Positions 25,229 through 33,559 of a stretch of DNA of 37,763 nucleotides are shown piece by piece. Origin of the DNA: Nitrososphaeraceae archaeon (GTDB taxonomy: Archaea > Thermoproteota > Nitrososphaeria > Nitrososphaerales > Nitrososphaeraceae); contig JAFAQB010000210.1 in NCBI GenBank assembly GCA_019246625.1, positions 1 to 37,763 on the forward strand. The letters run 5' to 3'. The position numbers and the translations under genes are program-made. How positions within the stretch are numbered: position 1 is the first letter of the stretch; every line of letters starts with the position of its first letter. The notes below the pieces were generated by a model that worked only from the letters and a program-made list of their open reading frames with translations, did no database searches and was not told where the DNA came from.

Positions 25229-25639
25229 TCAAGATTCCCTCCTTTTTATTATTATTTCTTGTGGTCTGACATATTCTTTTACATTTTTATTCAATGTGGT
25301 AACAAATTTACTGCAAAATATTCTCCTATATTTGGAAAGCAGGCAGAACCATTTAGTTATACGGCCAAATCCACAACCTAATTCAAGTACAGTTGATGAA
25401 GGGGAAAGTGAACCATTCTTTCTATATACAACTGCCCAGAATTCGTCTTTGATGATTGATGTGTCATAACAGACTCTTCCTTTATCCTTATCACTTTGTT
25501 CAAGTGCATTACTTCGCAGCAGACATAGATAGATATATTTCAGTATCAATGCGCGGATATAATAGTATGTATTCTGTTCTGTAGCATCATTCGGTAATGC
25601 AGTTAGTTTTTTATTGTCAGTATATTTGGGATATGTAAA
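25229..25639 (-). pseudogene. Broken SAM-dependent methyltransferase
   Basis: The minus frame is open from 25639 but has no good start codon. It contains a clear class I motif I: SSTVLELGCGFGRITKWF, preceded by DTSIIKDEFWAVVYRKNGSL. After motif I the homology moves frame: GEYFAVNLLPH (acidic loop region) is in another frame and ends at a stop, then NVKEYVRP returns to the first frame. The C-terminal half of the enzyme is absent. At least two frameshifts and a truncation make this a pseudogene. The original substrate cannot be told. Confidence 0.7.
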
Positions 25640-25651
25640 TTACTACTTGAC

Positions 25652-26998
25652 TTACATTTGGCTATTCTGTGGATTAGTAATTCTTTCTTTTAGAGAGTAT
25701 TTTTTTCTAGTAATTTGAGATAGGTATCCTTCTATCTGTCCTATCATGTGCTCACGTTCACTATTATTTTCTCTTACCTCTTGCTTTAATTGATCCAATA
25801 ATATCTCAAGTTCCTCTAACTGATTATCACTGTTTCCTATTTCGTATTTTAATTCTATTGATTTCTTTGCAACTACCAGATCTTTGTTTTCATACAATAC
25901 ATGCAGTTTGCGATTTATCCCTTTCGCCCTACGCTGATGCTCTGGAAGTGAGTTTAATATGATGTCCATATAATATACAATTTTTTCTGTGTCCTTAAGC
26001 CTAATTTTGCCAGAGTTCACAGCTTTTTGAATTTCAAAAAGAAGCGAACTATAAGCCGAAAAATCGGCATCAAAGATTTTCCATGGTTCTTCAGTCAAAA
26101 CTCTAAGTCGGGCCAAGGCATCTTTGGTCATGCCATAAGAATATCTTGTAAACGCCCTAGATACATGGCTGTATAGATCAAGAATTTCTCTATGGAATTC
26201 TTGCACCTCTTTTTCTGTGGCATCTATTTCTTCAAGGTTGCGATAGGATTTTTTAAATTGATTAGAATTTTCCAAACTAATTAATTGATTCTTAAGCTGG
26301 TCGCGATCGTGCTTCAGGGTCTCTACTTGTCTCCATGTACTTTCAATTTTCTCTTCTCTAGCTTTGGCAGATTCTATTTTCTGAGATAACATATTCAAAA
26401 GACTTATACATTCTACGATAACCGAATTTTCTTCTTCAAACTCAGATGTCACTGATTTTACCTTTTCAAGTAAAGATGAGAGGGTTTCAAATTCTCCCTT
26501 CAGTTTCCCAGCATATTTTTTCATAAATACATTCATAACTCTACTATGTGAACTGCTAACCTCACCAATGCGATCTATTATAGAACCCAATTTTTCTTTG
26601 AATTTTTTTACTTCATGAATAGATTCCAGCATAGGTAAATTAGATGATGCTTCTCTTCTAAGTGAAGATACCACGGTTCTTTTTGAATTTTCTACAATTG
26701 ATTTGAATCTTACCTCTTCAAGTTTTACATCATCTCTCTCTAAGTTATTTACTATTCTTTCTATGGACCCAAGAGACTTTACAACTGACTCTTTAATAGG
26801 TGAAAGATTACTCGCCAAGGTGTTTATTCTTTCTGATTCAATGTGTTGCAATAGTTCAAGTGCCTCTGAAATCGTTAATGAATTTGTAGCATGATGTAGT
26901 TGTCTAGTACTAATATCTTTTTTCATTTCAAAGATATCATTTTTCTTCTTAAAGAGCCCGAAAGGAGGAGACAATAATAATATGTTTATAATCACCAT
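25652..26998 (-). CDS. Large coiled-coil protein of unknown function
   Basis: 448 residues with long heptad regions (about 60-290 and 355-440) around a less charged helical centre (SRAFTRYSYGMTKDALARLR). No nucleotide-binding motif, membrane helix or zinc site is seen, so it is not an intact SMC or Rad50 protein. The first residues (MVIINILLLSPPFGLFKKKN) are atypical; a TTG at 26974 (before SPPFGLF) is an alternative start. A scaffold or DNA/protein-bridging role is possible by shape only. It ends just beyond the methyltransferase remnant and marks the return to intact genes. Confidence 0.78.
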   Translation of the reverse strand: MVIINILLLSPPFGLFKKKNDIFEMKKDISTRQLHHATNSLTISEALELLQHIESERINTLASNLSPIKESVVKSLGSIERIVNNLERDDVKLEEVRFKSIVENSKRTVVSSLRREASSNLPMLESIHEVKKFKEKLGSIIDRIGEVSSSHSRVMNVFMKKYAGKLKGEFETLSSLLEKVKSVTSEFEEENSVIVECISLLNMLSQKIESAKAREEKIESTWRQVETLKHDRDQLKNQLISLENSNQFKKSYRNLEEIDATEKEVQEFHREILDLYSHVSRAFTRYSYGMTKDALARLRVLTEEPWKIFDADFSAYSSLLFEIQKAVNSGKIRLKDTEKIVYYMDIILNSLPEHQRRAKGINRKLHVLYENKDLVVAKKSIELKYEIGNSDNQLEELEILLDQLKQEVRENNSEREHMIGQIEGYLSQITRKKYSLKERITNPQNSQM

Positions 26999-27072
26999 AA
27001 AAAACTGTTATGCTTGAAAAGTGATCATAAACTATCAGTCAGGGTATTTAAATTAATTATTGTATATATATA

Positions 27073-27894
27073 CTAACCGTGGCTGTTAGTAGCAGACTTC
27101 GTAATTACCAATTTCGTTGTCTTATTTAATATCATAGCTATAGTGATCATCAAAAACAATAATCCTATGGTTGTAGATCGAGAAAATTCAGGAATAACAA
27201 CGTATTGGTCTGAGTCAGCTAAAAGTGAATAACTTTTCACTTTATATGTTTGTAATGCTTCAGTCACAGGAAAGTCAAAAGCTGCTTCTGAATGCGATGA
27301 AATGTTTACTGGCTCTGTCTGACCCCTCCCGACAACAACTACTTTTCCATCCTTATCATACAGAGTAGCAATAATCATTGAATTTGTTGCATCACTGGAT
27401 CCTTCATTTACAACCCTACCTTTGATATAATACACCCCTGTTAAATCTAGCTTAGACGAATTAGAAGTGATGCGCAATGCTCTTGCTTTCATTTCAGTCT
27501 GTTGGCCTGTTGCAGACAGCGTATAATTTTTTACATCATTAACAGTTTTGGTATCAATATATAGTACTTCAAAAGGAGATACATCCCCTGGGTTGAGAGT
27601 CCGTAGCTCTGATGAACGTCGGAATTGATTTAGCAGCTTTCCCTTTGAGTCATAGAATGATGCCGTTACTACCACGTCTTTCATGGCCTTGTTTGATAGA
27701 TTTTTCAGTTCTCCATAAACATGCATAAAATTAGTTTCATCCACGAAAGAAGATGATTTTTGAAATGCAAATTGCGTCTGCTGTTGGTGGTTTAATTTCC
27801 CAATTTGCTGTGCTAATACGTCTTCATCTCTCCCCTGTAAAATTGCGATTGACGACAATAGCATAATACTAAGAAATAAAAAGATTTGGAACAC
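27073..27894 (-). CDS. Envelope protein with two FxLYD-like domains and PEF-CTERM anchor
   Basis: 273 residues. An N-terminal signal segment (FLFLSIMLLSSIAI) is followed by two similar beta-domains: FMHVYGELKNLSNKAMKDVV with VTASFYDSKGKLL, and YYIKGRVVNEGSSDATNSMI with ATLYDKDGKVV, both matching FxLYD-type domains. The C-terminus has PEFS (235-238), then a hydrophobic helix (TIGLLFLMITIAMIL) and basic residues. This is a variant of the thaumarchaeal PEFG-CTERM signal recognised by an archaeosortase. The start is GTG at 27892-27894, about 29 bp after a TTAAATATC box. It probably sits on the outer face of the membrane. Confidence 0.78.
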   Translation of the reverse strand: MFQIFLFLSIMLLSSIAILQGRDEDVLAQQIGKLNHQQQTQFAFQKSSSFVDETNFMHVYGELKNLSNKAMKDVVVTASFYDSKGKLLNQFRRSSELRTLNPGDVSPFEVLYIDTKTVNDVKNYTLSATGQQTEMKARALRITSNSSKLDLTGVYYIKGRVVNEGSSDATNSMIIATLYDKDGKVVVVGRGQTEPVNISSHSEAAFDFPVTEALQTYKVKSYSLLADSDQYVVIPEFSRSTTIGLLFLMITIAMILNKTTKLVITKSATNSHG

Positions 27895-28024
27895 GAGCAG
27901 ACTTAAGGGAATTGATATTTAAGCATATTAGAAAGGGACCTAAGTATCAGACATTTTGTTTGACAATCATATATAACTCCACATCCAGATGGGTATGAAA
28001 AATACGAAAGAAAATAAAGCTAAA

Positions 28025-28501
28025 TCAATGAGAGGAGTTAAAAGCAGCAAAGGCATATGTTTCATATCTTAGCGCGTCAGATAAGAGCTGGGTTGACTTG
28101 GCATCTTCGGCTTTGTCTCCGGTAACCAAGAAACTGCGAAAATGCCTGTAGCTTTCTAACTCTGATTGAAATGATTGTATACTCAAGTTTCGAGATTTGG
28201 AGTATTTTCCTGTGGATTGTAATTCTTTTGCTCTATCAATTAATGTTTGAAATTTCGGCAGGTATTGATCAGTAATAGAAATCATAGTGCCATTATTGTA
28301 CTGCTTTGAGTTCCATTTACCTATTTCGGTTTGGTAACTTTGGGTCAATGCCCTTGAATCTGACACAAGCCTGCCATAAGCTTCTTCGAAGGCCTGTTCC
28401 TTCGCATTTTCTAATTGCAAAGATACTAGGAAAGATATTATCAATCCAATTACCACTAATACGGAAAAAATGAAGATTCGCTCCTTTTGCTTTTGTCTCA
28501 T
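28025..28501 (-). CDS. Single-span membrane protein with helical outer domain
   Basis: 158 residues from the ATG at 28501. An in-frame TTG at 28525 adds only eight residues, and a TATA-like element about 30 bp upstream fits the ATG. A basic start (MRQKQKERIF) precedes one membrane helix (IFSVLVVIGLIISFLVSL). The rest is polar and alpha-helical (AKEQAFEEAYGRLVSDSRAL and following), resembling the sensory or four-helix-bundle outer domains of receptors, but no cytoplasmic signalling part follows. Function unknown. It lies between cysS and the FxLYD gene on the same strand. Confidence 0.72.
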   Translation of the reverse strand: MRQKQKERIFIFSVLVVIGLIISFLVSLQLENAKEQAFEEAYGRLVSDSRALTQSYQTEIGKWNSKQYNNGTMISITDQYLPKFQTLIDRAKELQSTGKYSKSRNLSIQSFQSELESYRHFRSFLVTGDKAEDAKSTQLLSDALRYETYAFAAFNSSH

Positions 28502-28566
28502 TAGAAAGTACCCAACTGTTGGCAAGAGTCGTGAAATAAATGTTACAACAACAAATATCTATTTCC

Positions 28567-29967
28567 TTATTTAATAGAGATGTTTTCTACTTTTTTCCAG
28601 ATAGTTCTATCTTTGTGATCCATCAGCTCAACAGAGTATTGGTCAAGTAATTTTTTTCTAATATTATCAGAGCTCTGAAATTTCTTCTCAGCCCTCAACT
28701 TATTACGCTTAGAGATTAACTCCTCAATCTCTTTTTTCTCCGCCTCTGTGGCTTCCATCACTTTAAGCCCAAGAATATTTATGAAAATCTTTAAGACTTT
28801 AAGCGCAGCCTGTGACATTGGTTTTGTAAGTCTATCGGCTGCAGCATAGTGATTTATTTCTGCAACAAACTTCATAAGTGCTGTTAGAGCTAATGTTGTA
28901 TTCATATTATCATCCATTGCAGATTGAAACACCTTCATAGATTCATCAGATAATTTTTGTATAGCTTCAAGTTCCCCAGGTTTTTCTCCGTTGGCAAATA
29001 GTAATTCATATACGCACGTCTCTACCTGGCGCCATCTTCGCATGCATTCTGCAAGCAGCTTCTCTGTGTAATCTAGGGGCTTTGAATACTGTACAGAAAT
29101 AGAATAAATTCTCAAGGTATTCATTCCCCAACGATGAAGAGCTTTTTGTATGCTGACAATATTACCAAGTGATTTTGACATTTTTTCAGAATTGGTGGTA
29201 ACCATTCCTGTATGCAGCCATAGTTTGGCAAATTTTTTTTCAGAAAAAGCCTCAGATTGTGCTATTTCGTTTTCATGATGTGGGAAAACCAAGTCATACC
29301 CGCCGCCATGAATTTCAAAGGTACTGCCAAAATATTTTAGTGCCATTGCAGAGCATTCGATATGCCAGCCAGGCCGTCCTTTGCCCCAAGGACTGTCCCA
29401 CAGTGGTGCATCTGAGTAGAACTTCCACAATGCAAAATCCAGTGGATCCTCCTTAGAGGGATCAAGCTCGACCCTGTAGCCTGATTTTAATTCCTCTACT
29501 GATCTTTTGGATAGATTACCATACCCGGGAAAAGACTTTATACGAAAGTAAATGCCATTACTGGAAACGTATGCGTGACCCTTTTCAATTAGCTTTTCAA
29601 TTAAATTGAGCATCTCTTGTATATTCTCAGTTGCACGAGGATATTGATTGGCTCTCAGGATGTTAAGACAGTCGAAATCTTCGAAATAACTATGGATATA
29701 TTTTGCAGCTATTTCTGCCGGTGTTAATCCTTCTTTTTTTGCTCGACTGATTATTTTGTCATCAACATCTGTGAAATTTTGGATAAAGTTTACATTATAA
29801 CCCTTAAAAAAAAGGTATCTACGTAGAACATCGAACAAAATTATCGTCCTTGCGTGACCTATATGTGCATTATCGTAAACTGTGAGGCCACACAAATAGA
29901 TTCGAATAATATTTCCTGGATGATCCAGTTCTTCTACTAATCTTGTAAGGGTGTTATATAGCCTCAA
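28567..29967 (-). CDS. cysS: Cysteinyl-tRNA synthetase
   Basis: 466 residues charging tRNA-Cys. Class I signatures: AHIGHAR (34-40) and KMSKSLGN in the second half. Zinc ligands include C26 (IYLCGLTVYD), the WHIECSAMA cysteine and the HGGGYDLVFPHHENEIAQSE segment. The C-terminal anticodon-binding helices are present. The start is TTG at 29965-29967, just before RLYNTLTR, the family's normal N-terminus. A strong TATA box at 29991-29999 places transcription almost exactly at this TTG. Confidence 0.97.
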   Translation of the reverse strand: MRLYNTLTRLVEELDHPGNIIRIYLCGLTVYDNAHIGHARTIILFDVLRRYLFFKGYNVNFIQNFTDVDDKIISRAKKEGLTPAEIAAKYIHSYFEDFDCLNILRANQYPRATENIQEMLNLIEKLIEKGHAYVSSNGIYFRIKSFPGYGNLSKRSVEELKSGYRVELDPSKEDPLDFALWKFYSDAPLWDSPWGKGRPGWHIECSAMALKYFGSTFEIHGGGYDLVFPHHENEIAQSEAFSEKKFAKLWLHTGMVTTNSEKMSKSLGNIVSIQKALHRWGMNTLRIYSISVQYSKPLDYTEKLLAECMRRWRQVETCVYELLFANGEKPGELEAIQKLSDESMKVFQSAMDDNMNTTLALTALMKFVAEINHYAAADRLTKPMSQAALKVLKIFINILGLKVMEATEAEKKEIEELISKRNKLRAEKKFQSSDNIRKKLLDQYSVELMDHKDRTIWKKVENISIK

Positions 29968-29990
29968 ATTTGATTAATCTGGGGTTTGGA

Positions 29991-29999
29991 TAATATATA
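29991..29999 (-). promoter_or_regulatory. TATA box of cysS
   Basis: TATATATTA on the minus strand, centred about 28 bp before the TTG start. It predicts a leaderless mRNA starting at or beside UUG. Confidence 0.65.
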
Positions 30000-30031
30000 C
30001 GGATAAGGATGACAGAATATTATAGCAAGCA

Positions 30032-30337
30032 CTAAATGTCTAAATATACATCATTTCCCTTTACATCGACTTTATATGTGGTTAGCTTTACACCAGCCAG
30101 ATAGTCTAGCAATTCACCTGTTCTAATATTATAATGCCACGAATGTAAAGGACATTCGACCACCTCGCCATCAATCTCTCCTGGGGCCAATGACCCATCT
30201 TGATGTCGACAAAGTGCCTCTACTGCATAGAATTTACCGTTGGCATGAAATAAAGCTATTCTTGTGCCGCTAACGTTGATTTCTTTTCCTTTTTTGTCGC
30301 CTATTTCAGATTTATGGGCCACTTTGAGCCACGCCAT
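30032..30337 (-). CDS. Small Rieske-type [2Fe-2S] ferredoxin
   Basis: 101 residues from the ATG at 30337 (MAWLKVAHKSEI), the family's usual start. An in-frame extension to 30409 is hydrophobic and unlikely. The cluster ligands are C43-x-H45 (LCRHQDG) and C62-x2-H65 (ECPLHSWH), the pattern of NirD/BphF-type soluble Rieske proteins. It carries electrons; the partner (oxygenase, reductase or other) is not in this window. It lies about 65 bp upstream of cysS on the same strand, but a separate cysS promoter makes co-regulation doubtful. Confidence 0.92.
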   Translation of the reverse strand: MAWLKVAHKSEIGDKKGKEINVSGTRIALFHANGKFYAVEALCRHQDGSLAPGEIDGEVVECPLHSWHYNIRTGELLDYLAGVKLTTYKVDVKGNDVYLDI

Positions 30338-30849
30338 CTTTGAAAATCTTCTTATGTTATAAGATAGGGTGATATAAAACATTTGCATAAATAAGTGGTG
30401 GATCAGCATTGGCTATAATTTATTTAAGCTATGGCAATGTATTGTGGTGCATTGTTTAGACATTAGAATCTTATTTTATTGCATTCATACAGCGATCGTC
30501 TACTCGTTTTACGCACTTAATTGTATGCATTGACCTATAGCGATGTCTGTTCGAATTCCCGGTGGCACCCAAAAGATAGGAAGTGGTTTCGATGGCGACC
30601 TCGACAAATAGAACCTCCAATACAAACGACAAGCAGCATACTATAACTGCTGCTGAAGGAGGCTTTTGAGAGAAAATTTACATGAGAGATGTAGCCCGAG
30701 ATGACCCATGTGGTTGTCAACTTGTTGATGATGGAACGATCACGTCACGACACTGCAGCAAAGAAGAACAGAATTTATTCAAAATCGATGTTTAACGTTG
30801 CTGGTATTCAAAATAACCATATTATGAGATAACTTAAAATCCATCATGT
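30338..30849. other. Intergenic region, locally GC-rich
   Basis: 512 bp between divergent genes. The part 30540-30770 is richer in G and C than other spacers. It contains a T-loop-like TTCGAAT (about 30549) that does not complete a tRNA, and one possible 37-codon ORF. Confidence 0.45.
30682..30795 (+). CDS. Possible small Cys-containing protein (37 residues)
   Basis: ORF MRDVARDDPCGCQLVDDGTI continuing with SRHCSKEEQNLFKIDV. The C-G-C and H-C pair could bind a metal. It is upstream of metG on the same strand in a locally GC-rich spacer. No clear promoter or ribosome site was found, and chance is a real possibility. Confidence 0.3.
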   Translation: MRDVARDDPCGCQLVDDGTITSRHCSKEEQNLFKIDV

Positions 30850-32592
30850 ATGTGCAACCTACTAATGCGGGGGTCTAGTAAAGAAATCAAGAGCAATAGT
30901 AGGGGCAGGACCAGCAGCAATAAGAGTGCAATAGTTACGAGTGCTCTTCCCTATGCCAATGGCGAAATTCACCTTGGCCACGTCGCTTCTACTTATTTGC
31001 CTGCAGATATTTTTACAAGATTTTTTAGGCTACTAGGGAGAGAAATTTACCATATATGCGCATCTGATGATTTTGGAACTCCTGTATTAATTAAAGCAGA
31101 AAAAGAAAGCAAAACACCTGCAGATTATGTAGATTTATGGAATAAGCGTGACTACGAGGATTTTAAGTCCTTTGGAATATCTTTTGATTTCTTTTACAAG
31201 ACAAGCTCAAAAGAAAATGCTGAATTCGTTCAATATGTTTTCAAAAAACTATATGAAAAGGGCCATATTTACGAACAGGCTGTAATACAGTTTTATTGCC
31301 AATTTGACGAGAAATTTTTGCCCGATAGATATGTAATAGGTACATGTCCTAACTGTGGGGCCGAGAATCAATATTCTGATTTATGTGAGAAATGTGGTCG
31401 AGTTCCGGAGCAGATATTGGAACCAAAGTGTTCCATTTGCGGAAGGCCGCCAGTTAAAAGAAGTAGTAAACATTATTTCTTTAAGCTTTCTAATTTCTCC
31501 CAGCAACTAAAAATATGGCTGAATAATAATGAAAATCTCCAATCTGACATAAGAAACTACGTAATAAATTGGATTAATGAAGGCTTGCAGGACTGGGACA
31601 TAACAAGGGATTTATCATGGGGGGTACCAATCCCAATGCCTGATGCAAAGGGCAAAGTATTCTACGGTTGGTTTGATAATCATCTTTGTTACATATCCAC
31701 TTTAACCACATATCTCCAAAAAAAGTCTCACTCAACTAAAACAGATGGCAAGAAATACTGGAATGACTCGGAGATATATCACTTCATAGGGAAAGATATA
31801 GTTTACCATCATTACTTGTTTCTGCCTGCTATGCGCATGGGCATCGATCAAGAGTACAAATTACCGGATTATATTCCAACAAGGGGGCACTTGATGCTCC
31901 ATAATCAAAAGATCTCAAAGAGTCGAAGTTGGTATATCAGCCTAAGGGATTTTATTGCAGCTTTCAACCCAGATTATTTGAGGTTTTATATTGCATCAGT
32001 TGCACCATATTCTCAGGCAGATGTCAACTTTGACTGGAATGCCTTTTCTGAAAAGATAAATAACGAACTTATAGCAAACGTTGGAAATTTTATAAACCGA
32101 GCACTATTTTTTGTGCAGAAGACATTTGATGGCAAGGTTCCTGAGCCTTCTTCAGAGAACGATGTGGATGATAGAGATAGCATCAAAGAAATAGAAAAAA
32201 TAGCAGACGAAGTTGGTTTTTTATTGTCAGAAAATGAATTAGACAAAGCCTTAAGAAGAATTTTGAAATTTGCAACCCATTTTAATCAATACTTTCAAAA
32301 AAAAGAGCCATGGAGCAACAAGGCAACAGCTAATACTACGCTATTTATAGCCGTGAATGCCGTGAGATCTTTAGCAATTATGCTTGAGCCATTTATTCCG
32401 CTGTCATCTGAGAGGATTTGGTCTCAGCTAGGAATGGATGAGAGTGGTGCAGGCAGTATACATAAGCAACAATGGAAATCCGTATCACAAATTACAATAC
32501 CTTCAGGCCACATCCTTGGAAATGTGGAGCCGATTTTCCGCAAGATTGAGTCAAAGGACATTGATGCACAAAAAGCAAAATTAAGCATGTAA
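30850..32592 (+). CDS. metG: Methionyl-tRNA synthetase
   Basis: 580 residues charging tRNA-Met. Class I motifs: HLGH at 41-44 (GEIHLGHVASTYL) and KISKSRSW as the KMSKS equivalent. Two zinc knuckles sit in the connective peptide: C166/C169 with C179/C182, and C194/C197 (PKCSICGRPP). The C-terminal EMAP/tRNA-binding domain is absent, as in many archaea where it is a separate gene. The first 26 residues are polar and not part of the fold, and ATG at 30865 is an alternative start. nadM follows after 6 bp, so they form an operon. Confidence 0.97.
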   Translation: MCNLLMRGSSKEIKSNSRGRTSSNKSAIVTSALPYANGEIHLGHVASTYLPADIFTRFFRLLGREIYHICASDDFGTPVLIKAEKESKTPADYVDLWNKRDYEDFKSFGISFDFFYKTSSKENAEFVQYVFKKLYEKGHIYEQAVIQFYCQFDEKFLPDRYVIGTCPNCGAENQYSDLCEKCGRVPEQILEPKCSICGRPPVKRSSKHYFFKLSNFSQQLKIWLNNNENLQSDIRNYVINWINEGLQDWDITRDLSWGVPIPMPDAKGKVFYGWFDNHLCYISTLTTYLQKKSHSTKTDGKKYWNDSEIYHFIGKDIVYHHYLFLPAMRMGIDQEYKLPDYIPTRGHLMLHNQKISKSRSWYISLRDFIAAFNPDYLRFYIASVAPYSQADVNFDWNAFSEKINNELIANVGNFINRALFFVQKTFDGKVPEPSSENDVDDRDSIKEIEKIADEVGFLLSENELDKALRRILKFATHFNQYFQKKEPWSNKATANTTLFIAVNAVRSLAIMLEPFIPLSSERIWSQLGMDESGAGSIHKQQWKSVSQITIPSGHILGNVEPIFRKIESKDIDAQKAKLSM

Positions 32593-32598
32593 GAAAAA

Positions 32599-33189
32599 TT
32601 GAAAAGGAATATAACAACAACCCGGGGCCTAATGATAGGCCGTTTTCAACCATTCCACAAAGGACATCTTCAGCTCTCAAAGCAAATCCTTAGAGAATGT
32701 AATGAATTAATAATTGCCATCGGTAGTGCCCAATTTAATTACATCTACAAGGATCCATTTACAGCAGGTGAAAGAGTATTGATGATACATGCAGCGCTAT
32801 TAGAATCGGGATTAGATCTTGCAAAATGCTATATCATACCTATTGCAAATGACGAGAATAATGCAAGGTGGCTTGGCCAACTAAAATCTATGGTTCCTCA
32901 TTTTGATGTTTTATACTCGGGCAACGAGTTTGTCAAAGTTCTAGCACAACAACAGCCGATCCGAGTCAAAAAGCCATTTTTCTCAAAAAAAGATGATTAT
33001 AATGGGACAAACATTCGTAGGCACATGGCAGCAGCTGCTTCTGTTATATCCTCGACGAAACCAAGAAGAAAAAGTCAAAATTGGAAGAGATTAGTTCCAA
33101 ACGCTGTTTCCAGATTAATAGAGGAAATAGATGGAGTCAATAGAATTAAGATACTTCTAAAATCAGACAGCAATCCGCAACGGTGGTGA
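32599..33189 (+). CDS. nadM: Nicotinamide-nucleotide adenylyltransferase
   Basis: 196 residues making NAD from NMN and ATP, archaeal NadM type. The nucleotidyl-transfer motif is GRFQPFHKGH (14-23), and the second signature NGTNIRRHMA matches the family's GTxIR motif. The start is TTG at 32599, six bases after metG, which fits re-initiation by ribosomes finishing metG. The C-terminal 30 residues are basic. A mini zinc-ribbon gene follows after 4 bp, so metG-nadM-ribbon look co-transcribed. Confidence 0.94.
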   Translation: MKRNITTTRGLMIGRFQPFHKGHLQLSKQILRECNELIIAIGSAQFNYIYKDPFTAGERVLMIHAALLESGLDLAKCYIIPIANDENNARWLGQLKSMVPHFDVLYSGNEFVKVLAQQQPIRVKKPFFSKKDDYNGTNIRRHMAAAASVISSTKPRRKSQNWKRLVPNAVSRLIEEIDGVNRIKILLKSDSNPQRW

Positions 33190-33193
33190 TGAT

Positions 33194-33313
33194 TTGGCAA
33201 GGGCCTGTCCAGTTTGCCCTAATTGTGACTCAAAGAAGTTCAAGGTCATAGAGAATACTTTAGAAAGAGTAGTTGTAGAATGCTCGAATTGTGCCAAGAG
33301 AATCCGTCTCTAG
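33194..33313 (+). CDS. Mini zinc-ribbon protein (39 residues)
   Basis: ORF with a TTG start reading ARACPVCPNCDSKKFKVIEN and ending VVVECSNCAKRIRL. Cysteines C5, C8 and C11, with C30 and C33, form a zinc ribbon like those in archaeal translation or transcription factors. It starts 4 bp after the nadM stop, so it is probably translated from the metG-nadM mRNA. Its role is unknown. Confidence 0.68.
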   Translation: MARACPVCPNCDSKKFKVIENTLERVVVECSNCAKRIRL

Positions 33314-33530
33314 CAGAAAGACTGGATGAAGCTATAATATCACGTGAGAAGTATCAGGTAAGTAAACATGTGATGCTCGATTCTGGCCTTCTAGAAGTCT
33401 TTCTTTGGTGGAGCAGGCAGAAATGGTCTTGCAAATACGCCTTCCTGTGAATATATGAAATATCATCAGTATTTTTAGAAAAGTCAGTTAGCTGATTTAA
33501 TCTTAGCGATTGTAAGCAAGGTAATAGCGC

Positions 33531-33540
33531 ATATATATAA
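33531..33540 (+). promoter_or_regulatory. TATA box of ilvC
   Basis: ATATATATAA centred about 25 bp before the ATG at 33560; leaderless transcript predicted. Confidence 0.65.
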
Positions 33541-33559
33541 CGCGGGCTCATTTAGTCTT

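Noticed and set aside
30540-30580. TTCGAAT followed by a GC-rich stem half, resembling a tRNA T-arm and acceptor end
   Set aside because: The 5' side of the T-stem does not pair, and no matching acceptor, D-arm or anticodon arm exists upstream. At most a decayed tRNA fragment.
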